Source: a virus
Length of the DNA: 37,496 bases
Reading direction: 5' to 3' (one strand)
Virus record (IMG/VR): IMGVR_UViG_3300027969_000217
Location: 1 to 37,496 of that record
Below are positions 13,359 through 21,335 of this stretch, piece by piece (position 1 is the first letter of the stretch; each line of letters begins with the position of its first letter). Both the position numbers and the translations under genes were made by a program. The notes under the pieces were generated by a model. The model searched no databases. It was not told the origin of the DNA and worked only from the letters and a program-made list of their open reading frames with translations.

Positions 13359-14015
13359 ATGAACGCAGCTAATATAGAAAACTTATCCGAGTTCTACAAG
13401 GCATTGAACTCAACCGAGGTGCTACGTGCTCAAGGCATGATTGCAGGTGCTCCACAAATCATCGAAGACAAGCTCACATACGATATGAGTGCTGAGTCCA
13501 TTAAGGCCGCTAACGATGCCATCAAGCACATCGAAACCAATCGCAAGATGGTAACGCTTCCGCTCGATGCTTTCAAAAAGTCCATCATGGATGTCGAGCG
13601 CGATGCTACTGCTTCGCTGAAGGCTTACATCGATCACCGAAAGCAGATGATGATAGACTACTCCAACGAGCTCGAGCGCAAGAAGGCAGAAGCAGATGCA
13701 AAGATTGCACAGGATGCAGCCGATGCACTGATGTCGGCAAGCAGCAGCGATGTGAGCGATATCTTTGCCACCTTCACCGATGCAACAACAACCACAACTC
13801 TTGAGATGGACCACACCAAGAACATTCGCATATCTAAGAAAGCGGAGATAGTTGGCGAGGTAGATTGGATGACACTGCTCTGGACACTAATGCAAGCAGA
13901 GATGTTTGATGTGCAAGAGTTACTCCGCAAGCTTCCAAAAGCAATGGAGCTCACCAAGATTGACCAGATAAAAGGCATTGAACTAACAGAAGTTAAAACA
14001 CAAGTAATCCGATGA
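13359..14015 (+). CDS. Coiled-coil protein of the recombination module
   Basis: A 218-residue protein, mostly helical. Residues about 55-125 form a long charged coiled coil (ERDATASLKAYIDHRKQM..., ERKKAEADAKIAQDAADA). The C-terminus ends IKGIELTEVKTQVIR, similar to the terminal strand of DUF1351-like phage proteins found beside recombinases and SSBs. No catalytic motif is seen. It overlaps the next gene by ATGA. A structural or accessory role in recombination is inferred from neighbours. Confidence 0.6.
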   Translation: MNAANIENLSEFYKALNSTEVLRAQGMIAGAPQIIEDKLTYDMSAESIKAANDAIKHIETNRKMVTLPLDAFKKSIMDVERDATASLKAYIDHRKQMMIDYSNELERKKAEADAKIAQDAADALMSASSSDVSDIFATFTDATTTTTLEMDHTKNIRISKKAEIVGEVDWMTLLWTLMQAEMFDVQELLRKLPKAMELTKIDQIKGIELTEVKTQVIR

Positions 14016-14248
14016 ACGAGCTAAACAACATAGGCGCAGAGTTCGCCAATTTCAACCGCTACCTTGATGCAATCATTGATCCACGCGAAGCAGAAAACGA
14101 CACGATGGAAGCCAAGGTAAAAGAAGCAATCATCCAAGCCTACTCAAACGGCTACCATGATGGGCAGCAAGCAATGGCCGACAGACTTCCGAAGCCAACT
14201 TATAACGGAGGCGATGAAGGAGGGCGCGAGTATTATGATGCGTTGTAA
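14012..14248 (+). CDS. Small hypothetical phage protein
   Basis: A 78-residue acidic protein translated from an ATGA overlap. The segment IIQAYSNGYHDGQQAM resembles short helical proteins common in the replication regions of Bacteroidota phages, but no function is known to me. Its end overlaps the HNH gene start by 14 nt. Confidence 0.6.
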   Translation: MNELNNIGAEFANFNRYLDAIIDPREAENDTMEAKVKEAIIQAYSNGYHDGQQAMADRLPKPTYNGGDEGGREYYDAL

Positions 14249-14840
14249 CTGGACACTGCAAGAGACCGAGCTGCTGATTGAGTACTATCCGCATCGGTCG
14301 ACAAAAGAGGTGGCATTCATCACTGGGAAATCAATCTCCCAGTGTTATGCCAAAGCCTTCGCACTTCAATTGCATAAGACTCCCGAGTATCTTGCGACAG
14401 AGCTTAGCGGCAGACTCAAGAAAGGCAACATCGGCACTTACTTCCCCAAAGGACATGAGCCTTGGAACAAAGGCATGAAGGGGCTTGACATCGGAGGCAA
14501 GGAGACAAGATTCAAGAAGGGCACTGTGCCACCGAATCACAAAGAAGTCGGCTCTGAGCGCATCGATGAAGATGGATACACCTATATCAAGATTGCTGAG
14601 CACACGCGATGGGTGCTGAAACATCGGCACATCTACGAACAGCATCACGGCAAGCTTGAGCCGCACATGATAGTGACATTCCGCGACAAGAACATCAGCA
14701 ACTTCTCCATCGAAAACCTCGAAGCAATCACCAAAGTGGAAAACATGGAGCGCAACCGCATCACCAAATACCCTCAACCAATTCAACAAACAATTAAAAC
14801 TCTGAACAAGTTATGGCACGCAATAAAATCGAAGACCTAA
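14235..14840 (+). CDS. HNH endonuclease with N-terminal helix-turn-helix
   Basis: A 201-residue protein from ATG 14235 (a run-in ORF from 14157 exists, but the later start overlaps the previous gene only slightly and lies behind an AAGGAGG). Residues 5-45 form a SANT/HTH-like DNA-binding unit (NWTLQETELLIEYYPHRSTKEVAFITG). Residues 70-100 carry NUMOD3-like FPKGHEPWNKG and FKKGTVPPNHK motifs. The catalytic core is HNH: H130-R-H132, H144, FRDKN (N153) and NFSIENL (N156, N161). Such proteins are free-standing homing-type nucleases that cut DNA and promote spread of their own gene; phages also use them in packaging. Overlaps the next gene by 28 nt. Confidence 0.85.
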   Translation: MMRCNWTLQETELLIEYYPHRSTKEVAFITGKSISQCYAKAFALQLHKTPEYLATELSGRLKKGNIGTYFPKGHEPWNKGMKGLDIGGKETRFKKGTVPPNHKEVGSERIDEDGYTYIKIAEHTRWVLKHRHIYEQHHGKLEPHMIVTFRDKNISNFSIENLEAITKVENMERNRITKYPQPIQQTIKTLNKLWHAIKSKT

Positions 14841-15028
14841 GGGATCACCTATTCGAAATCATCGAGATGTTAAAAGAAAACGACATGGAGCTCGACAAAG
14901 CAAAAGCAATAGCAGACATTGCCCAGGTCATTGTCAACTCAGCAAAGGTTGAGGTTGACTTCATAAAGGTAGTACATGGCAACGGCAGTGGATTTATTCC
15001 ATTGGACAAGAGAGCACTGGAGCAATGA
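14813..15028 (+). CDS. Small conserved-type phage protein
   Basis: A 71-residue protein. The pattern KIEDLRDHLFEIIEML ... LDKAKAIADIAQVIVNSAKVEVDFIKV is one I associate with short helical proteins in many phage early regions, function unknown. It overlaps both neighbours (28 nt and ATGA). Confidence 0.7.
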   Translation: MARNKIEDLRDHLFEIIEMLKENDMELDKAKAIADIAQVIVNSAKVEVDFIKVVHGNGSGFIPLDKRALEQ

Positions 15029-15588
15029 GCCGCGACATCTACAACAGCATCGAAGCCATCAACGCATCAAGCATCAAGAGGCATTTCACTGGCAGCATCC
15101 AATACGCTGCCGGTGCTCTCGAGAGAGGTGCGGAGTTCCATCGCAACCTACTCGAGACAGAGCCCAGTGCAATGCCGCCCAATGCTCGCCAAGTTTATGA
15201 TGCCATCATGAAGCATCCAATGCTCCGCTTGATATTCGAGAAGTCCGCAAAGGAGATCACCTTCATCAAGGAGGTTGAGATTGATGGGCGCAAGGTAGCA
15301 GCAAAAGGCATCCTCGACTTGCACTGCCCGATGTACTCGATTAATGCCGATATCAAGACAACTTCTTGCACAACGCTTCGAGCATTCGCCTCCGACATGA
15401 CTAAGCACTACAACCACATCCAAGCCGTTTGGTATTCGTACCTCACTGGCTATTCGCCGACAAACTTCTACTACATAGGAGTGCCCAATAAGTTCAAAGG
15501 TGAACTTTTTATCCATCGACATACAACCGAGGAGATTGACACAGCAGAAAACCTCATCAGAGAATACTTGGAGCACAGAGGGCTTTGA
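15025..15588 (+). CDS. PD-(D/E)XK exonuclease-like protein
   Basis: A 187-residue protein with the YqaJ/RecB-like nuclease pattern: GAEFH near residue 35-39, E83 (KEVEIDG), D98 (KGILDLHC), D109-I-K111 (NADIKTT) and a downstream HIQAVWYSYL helix with Q133. These match the E, D, (D/E)xK and QxxxY motifs of DUF3799/YqaJ-type exonucleases. It would resect dsDNA ends to supply ssDNA for the nearby SSB-like protein during recombination. No RecT/Erf annealase is obvious beside it. Starts at ATGA. Confidence 0.8.
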   Translation: MSRDIYNSIEAINASSIKRHFTGSIQYAAGALERGAEFHRNLLETEPSAMPPNARQVYDAIMKHPMLRLIFEKSAKEITFIKEVEIDGRKVAAKGILDLHCPMYSINADIKTTSCTTLRAFASDMTKHYNHIQAVWYSYLTGYSPTNFYYIGVPNKFKGELFIHRHTTEEIDTAENLIREYLEHRGL

Positions 15589-15610
15589 AAATTACAGCTT
15601 TACCAATGTG

Positions 15611-15838
15611 ATGTATTACTTCCTGCATCGCGACTTCATATATATAGAGACAAACTTTAAGCATCTGAAAATGATGTACAATCACTTCGATGATGCAACG
15701 GTGTTCATTACCCTTGCCGATGACACGAAGTATGTCGAATACGTTTGGAGTACACCTGGAAGAATTAAAACAACATTTAAATCCTACAACATCCATGACA
15801 TCTACACCATTGAAAAGAATCCAACAGCTCTGCAATGA
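15611..15838 (+). CDS. Small hypothetical protein
   Basis: A 75-residue protein starting at ATG 15611, 22 nt after the exonuclease stop (the frame is open from 15500 but would overlap heavily). Aromatic-rich, predicted alpha/beta (MYYFLHRDFIYIETNFKHL; VFITLADDTKYVEYVWS). The same HFDDATVFITLADD-type fold could be a small DNA mimic or regulator; no family recognised. Confidence 0.55.
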   Translation: MYYFLHRDFIYIETNFKHLKMMYNHFDDATVFITLADDTKYVEYVWSTPGRIKTTFKSYNIHDIYTIEKNPTALQ

Positions 15839-16052
15839 CAGAGCCTATGAGTACCGCAAATCGAAAGAGGATTACGCCATTGCTATGGCGATGGTATTCG
15901 AGCATATCTCAGTATTCTGCGAAGCCGAACTGCCCAACGAAAAGCAGATGATAATAGACATCTGCAACGAGTGCGCAAAGGATATGATTGCAGGAAATTT
16001 AGCCCTCGGAAAGCCCGTAGGTGAACAACTTTATAAAAAGAAGTACCAATGA
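15795..16052 (+). CDS. Small hypothetical helical protein
   Basis: An 85-residue protein from ATG 15795 (the frame is open from 15690; TTG 15810 is another option). It overlaps the previous gene by 44 nt. Two helices (RAYEYRKSKEDYAIAMAMVFEHISVF; EKQMIIDICNECAKDMIAG). No known domain. Ends with an ATGA coupling to the next gene. Confidence 0.55.
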   Translation: MTSTPLKRIQQLCNDRAYEYRKSKEDYAIAMAMVFEHISVFCEAELPNEKQMIIDICNECAKDMIAGNLALGKPVGEQLYKKKYQ

Positions 16053-16258
16053 GCCCGCAAGAAAAAGCAAAAGAATTGTTAGATAAAATGACAATGGAAA
16101 TAGGAAAGTTCAATGCCACACAATGCGCATTGATTGCAGTTGATGAGATAATAAAATTCATGGAGATGGATGATGAACATAATGAGTGTCTTTATTTTGC
16201 TAATTCTAAATGGGTTCAATATTTAATGGAAGTTAAACAAGAACTTGAGAAACTATGA
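16049..16258 (+). CDS. Small conserved-type phage protein
   Basis: A 69-residue protein from an ATGA overlap. The layout KAKELLDKMTMEI ... CALIAVDEIIKFME ... YLMEVKQELEKL is a recurrent helical small protein in Bacteroidota phage and host genomes; function unknown. AT-rich codons compared with the helicase gene downstream. Confidence 0.65.
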   Translation: MSPQEKAKELLDKMTMEIGKFNATQCALIAVDEIIKFMEMDDEHNECLYFANSKWVQYLMEVKQELEKL

Positions 16259-16479
16259 AAAAACAAACAGCAGTTGAGTGGTTAATGGAGCAAGTACACT
16301 CAGATGAATATACACAAGCATTTGGTCAAACATATATTAGCATTGTCTTAGTTGACCAAGCCCTCGCAATGGAAAAGGAGCAGATAATTGATGCTTATGA
16401 AGAAGGCGAAAGCGGCGAGTGGGATCCATTTGATTTCAATAGTGGAAAAAAATACTACACCTCAACCTACGGCTCATGA
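16255..16479 (+). CDS. Small conserved-type phage protein
   Basis: A 74-residue acidic protein from an ATGA overlap with the previous gene and ATGA into the helicase gene. It shows MKKQTAVEWLMEQVHS ... ALAMEKEQIIDAYEEG ... KKYYTSTYG. This AVEWL ... EKEQI-DAY layout is frequent in small proteins next to Bacteroidota phage replication genes; function unknown. Confidence 0.7.
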   Translation: MKKQTAVEWLMEQVHSDEYTQAFGQTYISIVLVDQALAMEKEQIIDAYEEGESGEWDPFDFNSGKKYYTSTYGS

Positions 16480-17978
16480 TCCTGCGACCCTACCAGGAGC
16501 GATTCATCAACAACATATCAGCGAAGCTGCGCACCCATCGCAAGGTGGTTGCTCAGCTCGCAACAGGCGGAGGCAAGACAGTATGCTTCGCTGCGATATG
16601 TGACCGCTACTGCGCTCGAAGCACTCAAGATGTCTTAATCCTCGTGCATAGAGAAGAACTGCTCACACAAGCAGCCAAAGCCATCAATCTTCCCGTGCAG
16701 AAAGTAGTAGCCGGAATGAAGACCATCCCCAAAGCTCGGGTCTATGTCGCAATGGTCGAATCGGCTCATAAGCGGCTGCACCTCTTCGACAACATCGGCA
16801 TGGTGATAGTTGACGAGTGCCACATTGGAAACTTTACCAAGGTGATTGAGCACTTTAAACAGCAGTACATTATCGGCTTCACTGCCACACCACTTGCCGC
16901 CAAGAAGACCAACCCACTGAAGGGCTACTTCGATGACATAGTGTGCGGCATCGACATCCCAGAACTAATCGAGCAGGGCTTCCTATGCCCTGAGCAGACC
17001 TACTCCGCATCATCCATTGTCGAACGTGCTAAGCTCAAGATGAAAGCAGGCGACTTCGACCAGGCGCAGATGGGCGCAATGTACAAAGAGCCAAAGTACA
17101 TCGATACCACAATCAACGCCTACCGCAAGAACTCGATCGGGCGCAAGACAATCATCTTCAATTGCAATGTTGAGCACTCGATGGCAGTCAATGCCGCATT
17201 CCTTGCAGAGGGCTTCAACTCACGTCACCTCGATGCAAACTCAACAGATCGCTCTGAGGTTCTCGAATGGTTTGCCAACACTCCAGATGCAATCCTCAAC
17301 AACATCGGCATTGCAACAACAGGCTTCGACCAGCCCGACATCGAGACAGTCATCGTTAACAAGGCAACAGCATCGATGCCGCTTTGGCTTCAGATGTGCG
17401 GCAGAGGTGCTCGTCCGCATCCAATCAAGCTCGCATTCACCATCATCGACCTTGGTGGCAATTGCCTCACGCATGGCTCATGGGCCGCCGCACGAAATTG
17501 GGAGGATATCTTCCACAATCCAAAGAAGCCAGGCGCAGGAGTTGCGCCCGTCAAAGAATGCCCCAAGTGCGCAGCCCTCTTGCATACATCCAAGATGAAG
17601 TGCGATGCGCAACACCTCGGCATGCTATTTCCTTGCGGCTATGAGTTTCCCAAGAAGATAGTGCTCGATCAAGGCATCGAGGACTTTATCCTCATGACCG
17701 ATAGCGTGGACATCAAGAAGCTCATCGCAATGAATGAGCACCACAAAGAATACCGATCCCTATTTGTAGCCATTGAACACGTTGCCCTTATTGCAAAAAA
17801 GAACATTAAGAAATTAAATGCAGACAACTACCAACATATTGCAAAAAAGAATCACGAAATTGCGAGGCTCTGGTGTCGTGAACGCAACAGGAAATTCAAC
17901 CGCTTCCACAAAGACTTGGCTGATGAGAAACTGAAAACAACCCTAAAAACAATATATAATGCTGATATCCTCCTATAA
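16476..17978 (+). CDS. SF2 DNA/RNA helicase (DECH box) with a zinc-ribbon tail
   Basis: A 500-residue superfamily 2 helicase. Motifs: Q-like RPYQERF at the N-terminus, Walker A ATGGGKT (29-35), motif Ia VHREELL, motif II DECH (113-116), motif III FTATP (135-139), motif V GIATTGFDQPD and motif VI MCGRGARP. After the RecA-like domains, CPKC ... C ... C (from about residue 360) forms a probable zinc ribbon. It resembles UvsW/RadD-type phage helicases acting on branched DNA during replication or recombination. It overlaps the primase gene by 20 nt. Complete, with no missing core residue. Confidence 0.9.
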   Translation: MILRPYQERFINNISAKLRTHRKVVAQLATGGGKTVCFAAICDRYCARSTQDVLILVHREELLTQAAKAINLPVQKVVAGMKTIPKARVYVAMVESAHKRLHLFDNIGMVIVDECHIGNFTKVIEHFKQQYIIGFTATPLAAKKTNPLKGYFDDIVCGIDIPELIEQGFLCPEQTYSASSIVERAKLKMKAGDFDQAQMGAMYKEPKYIDTTINAYRKNSIGRKTIIFNCNVEHSMAVNAAFLAEGFNSRHLDANSTDRSEVLEWFANTPDAILNNIGIATTGFDQPDIETVIVNKATASMPLWLQMCGRGARPHPIKLAFTIIDLGGNCLTHGSWAAARNWEDIFHNPKKPGAGVAPVKECPKCAALLHTSKMKCDAQHLGMLFPCGYEFPKKIVLDQGIEDFILMTDSVDIKKLIAMNEHHKEYRSLFVAIEHVALIAKKNIKKLNADNYQHIAKKNHEIARLWCRERNRKFNRFHKDLADEKLKTTLKTIYNADILL

Positions 17979-20091
17979 GAATGTACACGATTCCCAAGAC
18001 ACCGACATCGAAATTGCTAGCTTCCTCGAAGGAGTACAAACAGGCAAATGGCAAGACATAGCCTTCGAGGTGCGCAATGCTCCAACTAAACAAATCAAAG
18101 ACCTTAAGAAGAAGACCGCTCCACTGGTAACAATTAGCGGCTCGTTCTCAGCTCGCAAGGATGATGCAATCAGACAGCACTCCAACTTCATAGCCATAGA
18201 CATCGACAACCTTGATGATGCCGCCGAAACGAAAAAGCGAATAGGTAGTGACCCCTACCTCTACGCTGCATTCCTATCCATCGGAGGAAATGGCCTGTGC
18301 TTAATCATCAAGATGGATGGCACTCGCCACCTTGATGCGTTTAATGGCATCGCTGCATACCTCTACAACGAGTATCAGCTTATTGTGGATCAGTCCGGCA
18401 AGAACGTATCCCGTGCGCGATTCGTTTCCTACGATCCATTTATGCTGCTTAACACCAAGTCAGCAACATTCAAGAAGTATCTGCCCAAAAAGAAAGAGCC
18501 CAAGTATCCAAAAGTCATGGTAATAAAAACCGACTTTGATGCTATGATTAAGCAGATGGATGAGAAAGGCATCAACCTATGCGAAGACTACTCCGATTGG
18601 GTACGCATCTGCTATGCCCTCATACAAGAGTTTCAAGAGCAAGGCCGCGAATACTTTCACACACTGTCATCGCACAGCTCGAAGTACAACTCACTGGACT
18701 GCGACAGCCAGTTCAATGCCTGCTATAAAAACCACAGCGAGTCCAAGTCTAAGAAGTCGACAATCGGCACGATCTACTTTCACGCTAAGCAGAACGGAAT
18801 CGACATCTACTCTGAGCACACCAAAGCAATCGCGCGATTTGCAACATCGCAAAAGGCAGCAGGACTGTCCAAGGAAGCCATTATCGACACACTCGAAAAG
18901 CAAGGGGGATATTCTCCTGATGACTCTAAAGAAATTGTTGAGCAGATAGTAAGCAAGGATATCAAATTCAAATCTGATTCGGTAAGCACAGACATAGCTG
19001 CATTCGTTAGCACCTATGACCTTAAGAAGAATGTCATCACTCGCAAGATTGAACTTGATGGCAAAGCAATTGATGACTCCGACCTCAACTCCATCTTTCT
19101 TGACTCGAAAGCAGTATTCAAAGAATCGACAAAAGACCTTATCACATCGATTATATTCTCCAATCGAGTGCCGTCATACAATCCACTTCATGAGTTCTTC
19201 GAGGAAGAGTTATTTGAATATGACAATGACAACTGGCCCAACATTAAGCTACTTCTTAGCAGCGTTGTTTCCGATACGGATGAAGCAGACTTCTTCATAC
19301 TTCGATGGCTGCTTTCAGTAGTCGCATCATCATACGGCCATAAGTCAGAACTCGTGCTTGTTTTCTGCGGAGAGAAGCAGGGCACTGGCAAGACACACTG
19401 GTTCAGATACCTCCTTCCAAAGAAGCTGCGCTACCTATACGCCGAATCCAAAATGGATGCCGGAAAGGATGACGAGATACTCATGTGCGGCAAGCTTATC
19501 ATTAATGATGACGAGTACGGTGGTAAGTCCAAGAAGGAAGACAAGCGACTCAAGGAGCTGACCTCAAAAGAATTCATCAACGTGCGTGAGCCATACGGCA
19601 GAGTTTCGGTGGATCTAAAAAGACTATCTGTTTTTTGCGGCACATCAAACGAGACTCAAATACTTAGCGATGCAACTGGCAACAGACGAATCATGCCAAT
19701 CCATATAAATGACATTGACCATGACTATTATAACCAGTGCGACAAAGAAGGACTTTGGCGCGAGCTCTTCTGCATGTATCAGATGGGTGCTGAGTACACC
19801 ATCCTCAAAGAAGATATTGACAGGCTCAATGCAGCAACTGAGATGTACAAGATATCAACACCTGAAGATGATCTAATACACAAGAAGCTTTCACCTGGAA
19901 GCTCAACAAGCTACGGTGAGTGGATGTCGCTCACTGACATTCAACAGTACTTGATTAGCGATACTAAGTTCAACTACCTCAACACCAACCGCATTGGTCA
20001 GATTCTCACATCGTTAGGATTCGAAAAGCAACGCAGAGTTCTCAACCTATCAAAGGTGATGATGTACTTTGTTAGCCGTAACCCTACTTAA
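17959..20091 (+). CDS. Primase-helicase: AEP primase, PriCT and SF3 (VapE/D5-type) helicase
   Basis: A 710-residue replication protein. Residues 1-175 are a BT4734-like archaeo-eukaryotic primase domain with FIAIDIDNL (D81, D83), SIGGNGLCLII (107-117) and SRARFVSYDP. Residues about 195-280 (DYSDWVRICYALI ... SSKYNSLDCDSQF) are PriCT-like. Residues about 400-650 are a virulence-associated-E/D5 SF3 helicase with Walker A GEKQGTGKT (471-479, K478), Walker B LIINDDEYGG, sensor FCGTSNE and arginine finger GNRRIMPI. The C-terminal 60 residues look like a winged helix. It would synthesise primers and unwind DNA at the phage origin; a repeat array follows immediately. Confidence 0.9.
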   Translation: MLISSYKNVHDSQDTDIEIASFLEGVQTGKWQDIAFEVRNAPTKQIKDLKKKTAPLVTISGSFSARKDDAIRQHSNFIAIDIDNLDDAAETKKRIGSDPYLYAAFLSIGGNGLCLIIKMDGTRHLDAFNGIAAYLYNEYQLIVDQSGKNVSRARFVSYDPFMLLNTKSATFKKYLPKKKEPKYPKVMVIKTDFDAMIKQMDEKGINLCEDYSDWVRICYALIQEFQEQGREYFHTLSSHSSKYNSLDCDSQFNACYKNHSESKSKKSTIGTIYFHAKQNGIDIYSEHTKAIARFATSQKAAGLSKEAIIDTLEKQGGYSPDDSKEIVEQIVSKDIKFKSDSVSTDIAAFVSTYDLKKNVITRKIELDGKAIDDSDLNSIFLDSKAVFKESTKDLITSIIFSNRVPSYNPLHEFFEEELFEYDNDNWPNIKLLLSSVVSDTDEADFFILRWLLSVVASSYGHKSELVLVFCGEKQGTGKTHWFRYLLPKKLRYLYAESKMDAGKDDEILMCGKLIINDDEYGGKSKKEDKRLKELTSKEFINVREPYGRVSVDLKRLSVFCGTSNETQILSDATGNRRIMPIHINDIDHDYYNQCDKEGLWRELFCMYQMGAEYTILKEDIDRLNAATEMYKISTPEDDLIHKKLSPGSSTSYGEWMSLTDIQQYLISDTKFNYLNTNRIGQILTSLGFEKQRRVLNLSKVMMYFVSRNPT

Positions 20092-20093
20092 TT

Positions 20094-20302
20094 GGACAGG
20101 CACGGACAGGCACTTTTTATTTTTGCCTGTCCATCCAAAACCATTGCCACTCTAAGTTCACAGAGGACTTGGACAGGGGACAGGCACTTTATCTAATAAT
20201 ACTATAATATATATACACACACACATATATGCACACACACACACACACATGTAGCAACCTCCAAAGTTGTGAATGTCGCATGTCCTGCCTGTCCGCCTGT
20301 CC
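20094..20302. repeat. Iteron-like GGACAGG(C) repeats, candidate replication origin
   Basis: Seven copies of an 8-bp word in 209 nt. Forward GGACAGGC lies at 20094, 20104 and 20178, plus GGACAGG at 20171. The reverse form GCCTGTCC lies at 20125, 20287 and 20295. The first two are a perfect 10-bp tandem (GGACAGGCAC), and the copies at 20104 and 20125 form a 9-bp stem with an 11-nt T-rich loop. They flank an AT-rich and alternating purine-pyrimidine tract. Iterons plus an unwinding tract next to the initiator-type primase gene are what a replication origin looks like; a repressor operator array is the alternative. Confidence 0.55.
20207..20253. repeat. 47-nt alternating purine-pyrimidine tract (AT/CA repeat)
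   Basis: Uninterrupted alternation of purine and pyrimidine: (AT)n, (AC)n, ATATATGC, then (AC)n ending ATGTA. Such sequences melt or adopt Z-DNA easily. It lies between the forward and reverse clusters of the GGACAGGC repeats and is preceded by the AT-rich stretch from 20188. Confidence 0.85.
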
Positions 20303-20305
20303 AAA

Positions 20306-20635
20306 ATGAGCGAAGTTGCAACCCAAGCGAAAGCCTTTCAAAACCTTTGGAACGCCCGCCCAGACTTAAGAGGACGAATATTTGCAATCAATAACAACTC
20401 GATTAACGGCATTAAAGGAGCAATGAATAAAGCCATGGGAGTCATTGCCGGTGTTGCTGACATGTGCTATCTCAAGCCAAACGGCAAGACATGTTGGATT
20501 GAATGGAAGACAGAAATCGGCAGACAGTCACCTCAGCAGATCAACTTTGAGAAGCTTTGCCGATCACTCGGGCATGAGTATCACATTGTAAGAAATGAAG
20601 CAGAATTTTTAAAAATCATAAACCAAACAACATGA
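20306..20635 (+). CDS. VRR-NUC domain nuclease
   Basis: A 109-residue protein from ATG 20306, 3 nt after the last repeat (an in-frame ATG at 20273 would put coding sequence through two repeats). It has the compact VRR-NUC fold: NNSINGIKGAMNKAMGVIAGVADM with the catalytic D, then IEWKTEIGRQSPQQINFEKL (E-x-K and Q) and GHEYHIVR. These small PD-(D/E)XK nucleases are proposed Holliday-junction or structure-specific nucleases in phages. It is coupled by ATGA to the next gene. Confidence 0.85.
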   Translation: MSEVATQAKAFQNLWNARPDLRGRIFAINNNSINGIKGAMNKAMGVIAGVADMCYLKPNGKTCWIEWKTEIGRQSPQQINFEKLCRSLGHEYHIVRNEAEFLKIINQTT

Positions 20636-20922
20636 ACAATTGTAAAAAATGCGGACACGATAGCTTTGAATATCGTTTAGTAAATATGCACCTTGGACAA
20701 TATTGCGCTAAGTGTGATGCTCACCAAAAATGGATATCTCAAAATAAACCGATGAAGACAATGCCATTCGGTAAGTATAAAGGAGAAATTATATCCGAAA
20801 TAAATGACTATCAATATTTAGGATGGCTAGAACAAAGTTTAAGTGCAACCGAAGAAAATAGAACTAAGTTTCCAAAACTAATTGAAGCATTAAGAGAAAG
20901 ACTAAAAGACTATGTCAACTGA
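20632..20922 (+). CDS. Zinc-ribbon plus DUF3820-like protein
   Basis: A 96-residue protein. Residues 4-28 form a CxxC...CxxC zinc ribbon (CKKCGH, YCAKCDAH). Residues 44-75 match the DUF3820 pattern MPFGKYKGEIISEINDYQYLGWL. Such proteins are linked to nucleic-acid metabolism in phages, role unknown. Notably AT-rich codon use (aaa, aat, ata, tta) compared with the genes on both sides. Confidence 0.7.
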   Translation: MNNCKKCGHDSFEYRLVNMHLGQYCAKCDAHQKWISQNKPMKTMPFGKYKGEIISEINDYQYLGWLEQSLSATEENRTKFPKLIEALRERLKDYVN

Positions 20923-21166
20923 AGAAAAGATAATTAAGACGATGAACGAGTACTATCCAATCGAGGGCAAGATCGTAGATGGCTGCGTGACATATCATTC
21001 AACACAGCGAACGCATGAGAGCTTTAGGTTGCACTTAATGAATGCCAACCCCGAGAGCATTGTCTACCAGTACTACTTAAAACGATGCGGAAAGTGGATT
21101 AAGACCTTAAAATTGCATAATCAAAAGTTAATTCCTATCTTTGTGACCAATGGAACAGAAGATTGA
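20912..21166 (+). CDS. Small hypothetical protein
   Basis: An 84-residue protein overlapping the previous gene by 11 nt. Basic, alpha/beta (MNEYYPIEGKIVDGCVTYHSTQRTHESFRLHLMN). No domain recognised. Its 3' end contains a promoter element (21136-21143) and overlaps the next gene by 17 nt. Confidence 0.6.
   Translation: MSTEEKIIKTMNEYYPIEGKIVDGCVTYHSTQRTHESFRLHLMNANPESIVYQYYLKRCGKWIKTLKLHNQKLIPIFVTNGTED
21136..21143 (+). promoter_or_regulatory. -7 element TATCTTTG upstream of a small DNA-binding gene
   Basis: TATCTTTG lies inside the end of the previous gene, 6 nt before ATG 21150. A TTG at 21113-21115 (20-nt spacer) could serve as the -33. The spacer shares AATCAAAAGTT with the promoter at 1783-1811. 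The transcript would be nearly leaderless. Confidence 0.55.
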
Positions 21167-21335
21167 GAACAGAGGCGGCAAGAGAAAAGGAGCAGGCCCG
21201 AAGTTTATCTACGGCGAGGACACCTGCAACATCACTTTGCGAGTGCCCAAGAGCAAAAAGGAAGAGATTAAGAAGATGATATACAGAATGCTTGACTCAT
21301 ACAAATCAAAACGCACTGACGACTATGGCTGCTAA
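21150..21335 (+). CDS. Small basic protein, probable ribbon-helix-helix-like DNA binder
   Basis: A 61-residue, strongly basic protein. It opens with a GGKRKGAGPK motif, then a strand (CNITLRVPKSKKEEIKKMI) leading into a helix. The KRKGAGPK plus ITLRVP layout is common in small phage and plasmid regulators with a ribbon-helix-helix-like fold. It has its own promoter, which suits a regulator. It overlaps the next gene by 11 nt. Confidence 0.6.
   Translation: MEQKIENRGGKRKGAGPKFIYGEDTCNITLRVPKSKKEEIKKMIYRMLDSYKSKRTDDYGC

Noticed and set aside
20206-20252. Repeat tract considered as a CRISPR or coding repeat
   Set aside because: It is a dinucleotide microsatellite without spacers or an ORF.
20273-20305. 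Upstream ATG at 20273 as the start of the VRR-NUC gene
   Set aside because: It would place two of the GGACAGGC-type repeats inside the coding region and add residues before the domain; ATG 20306 directly after the repeats fits better.
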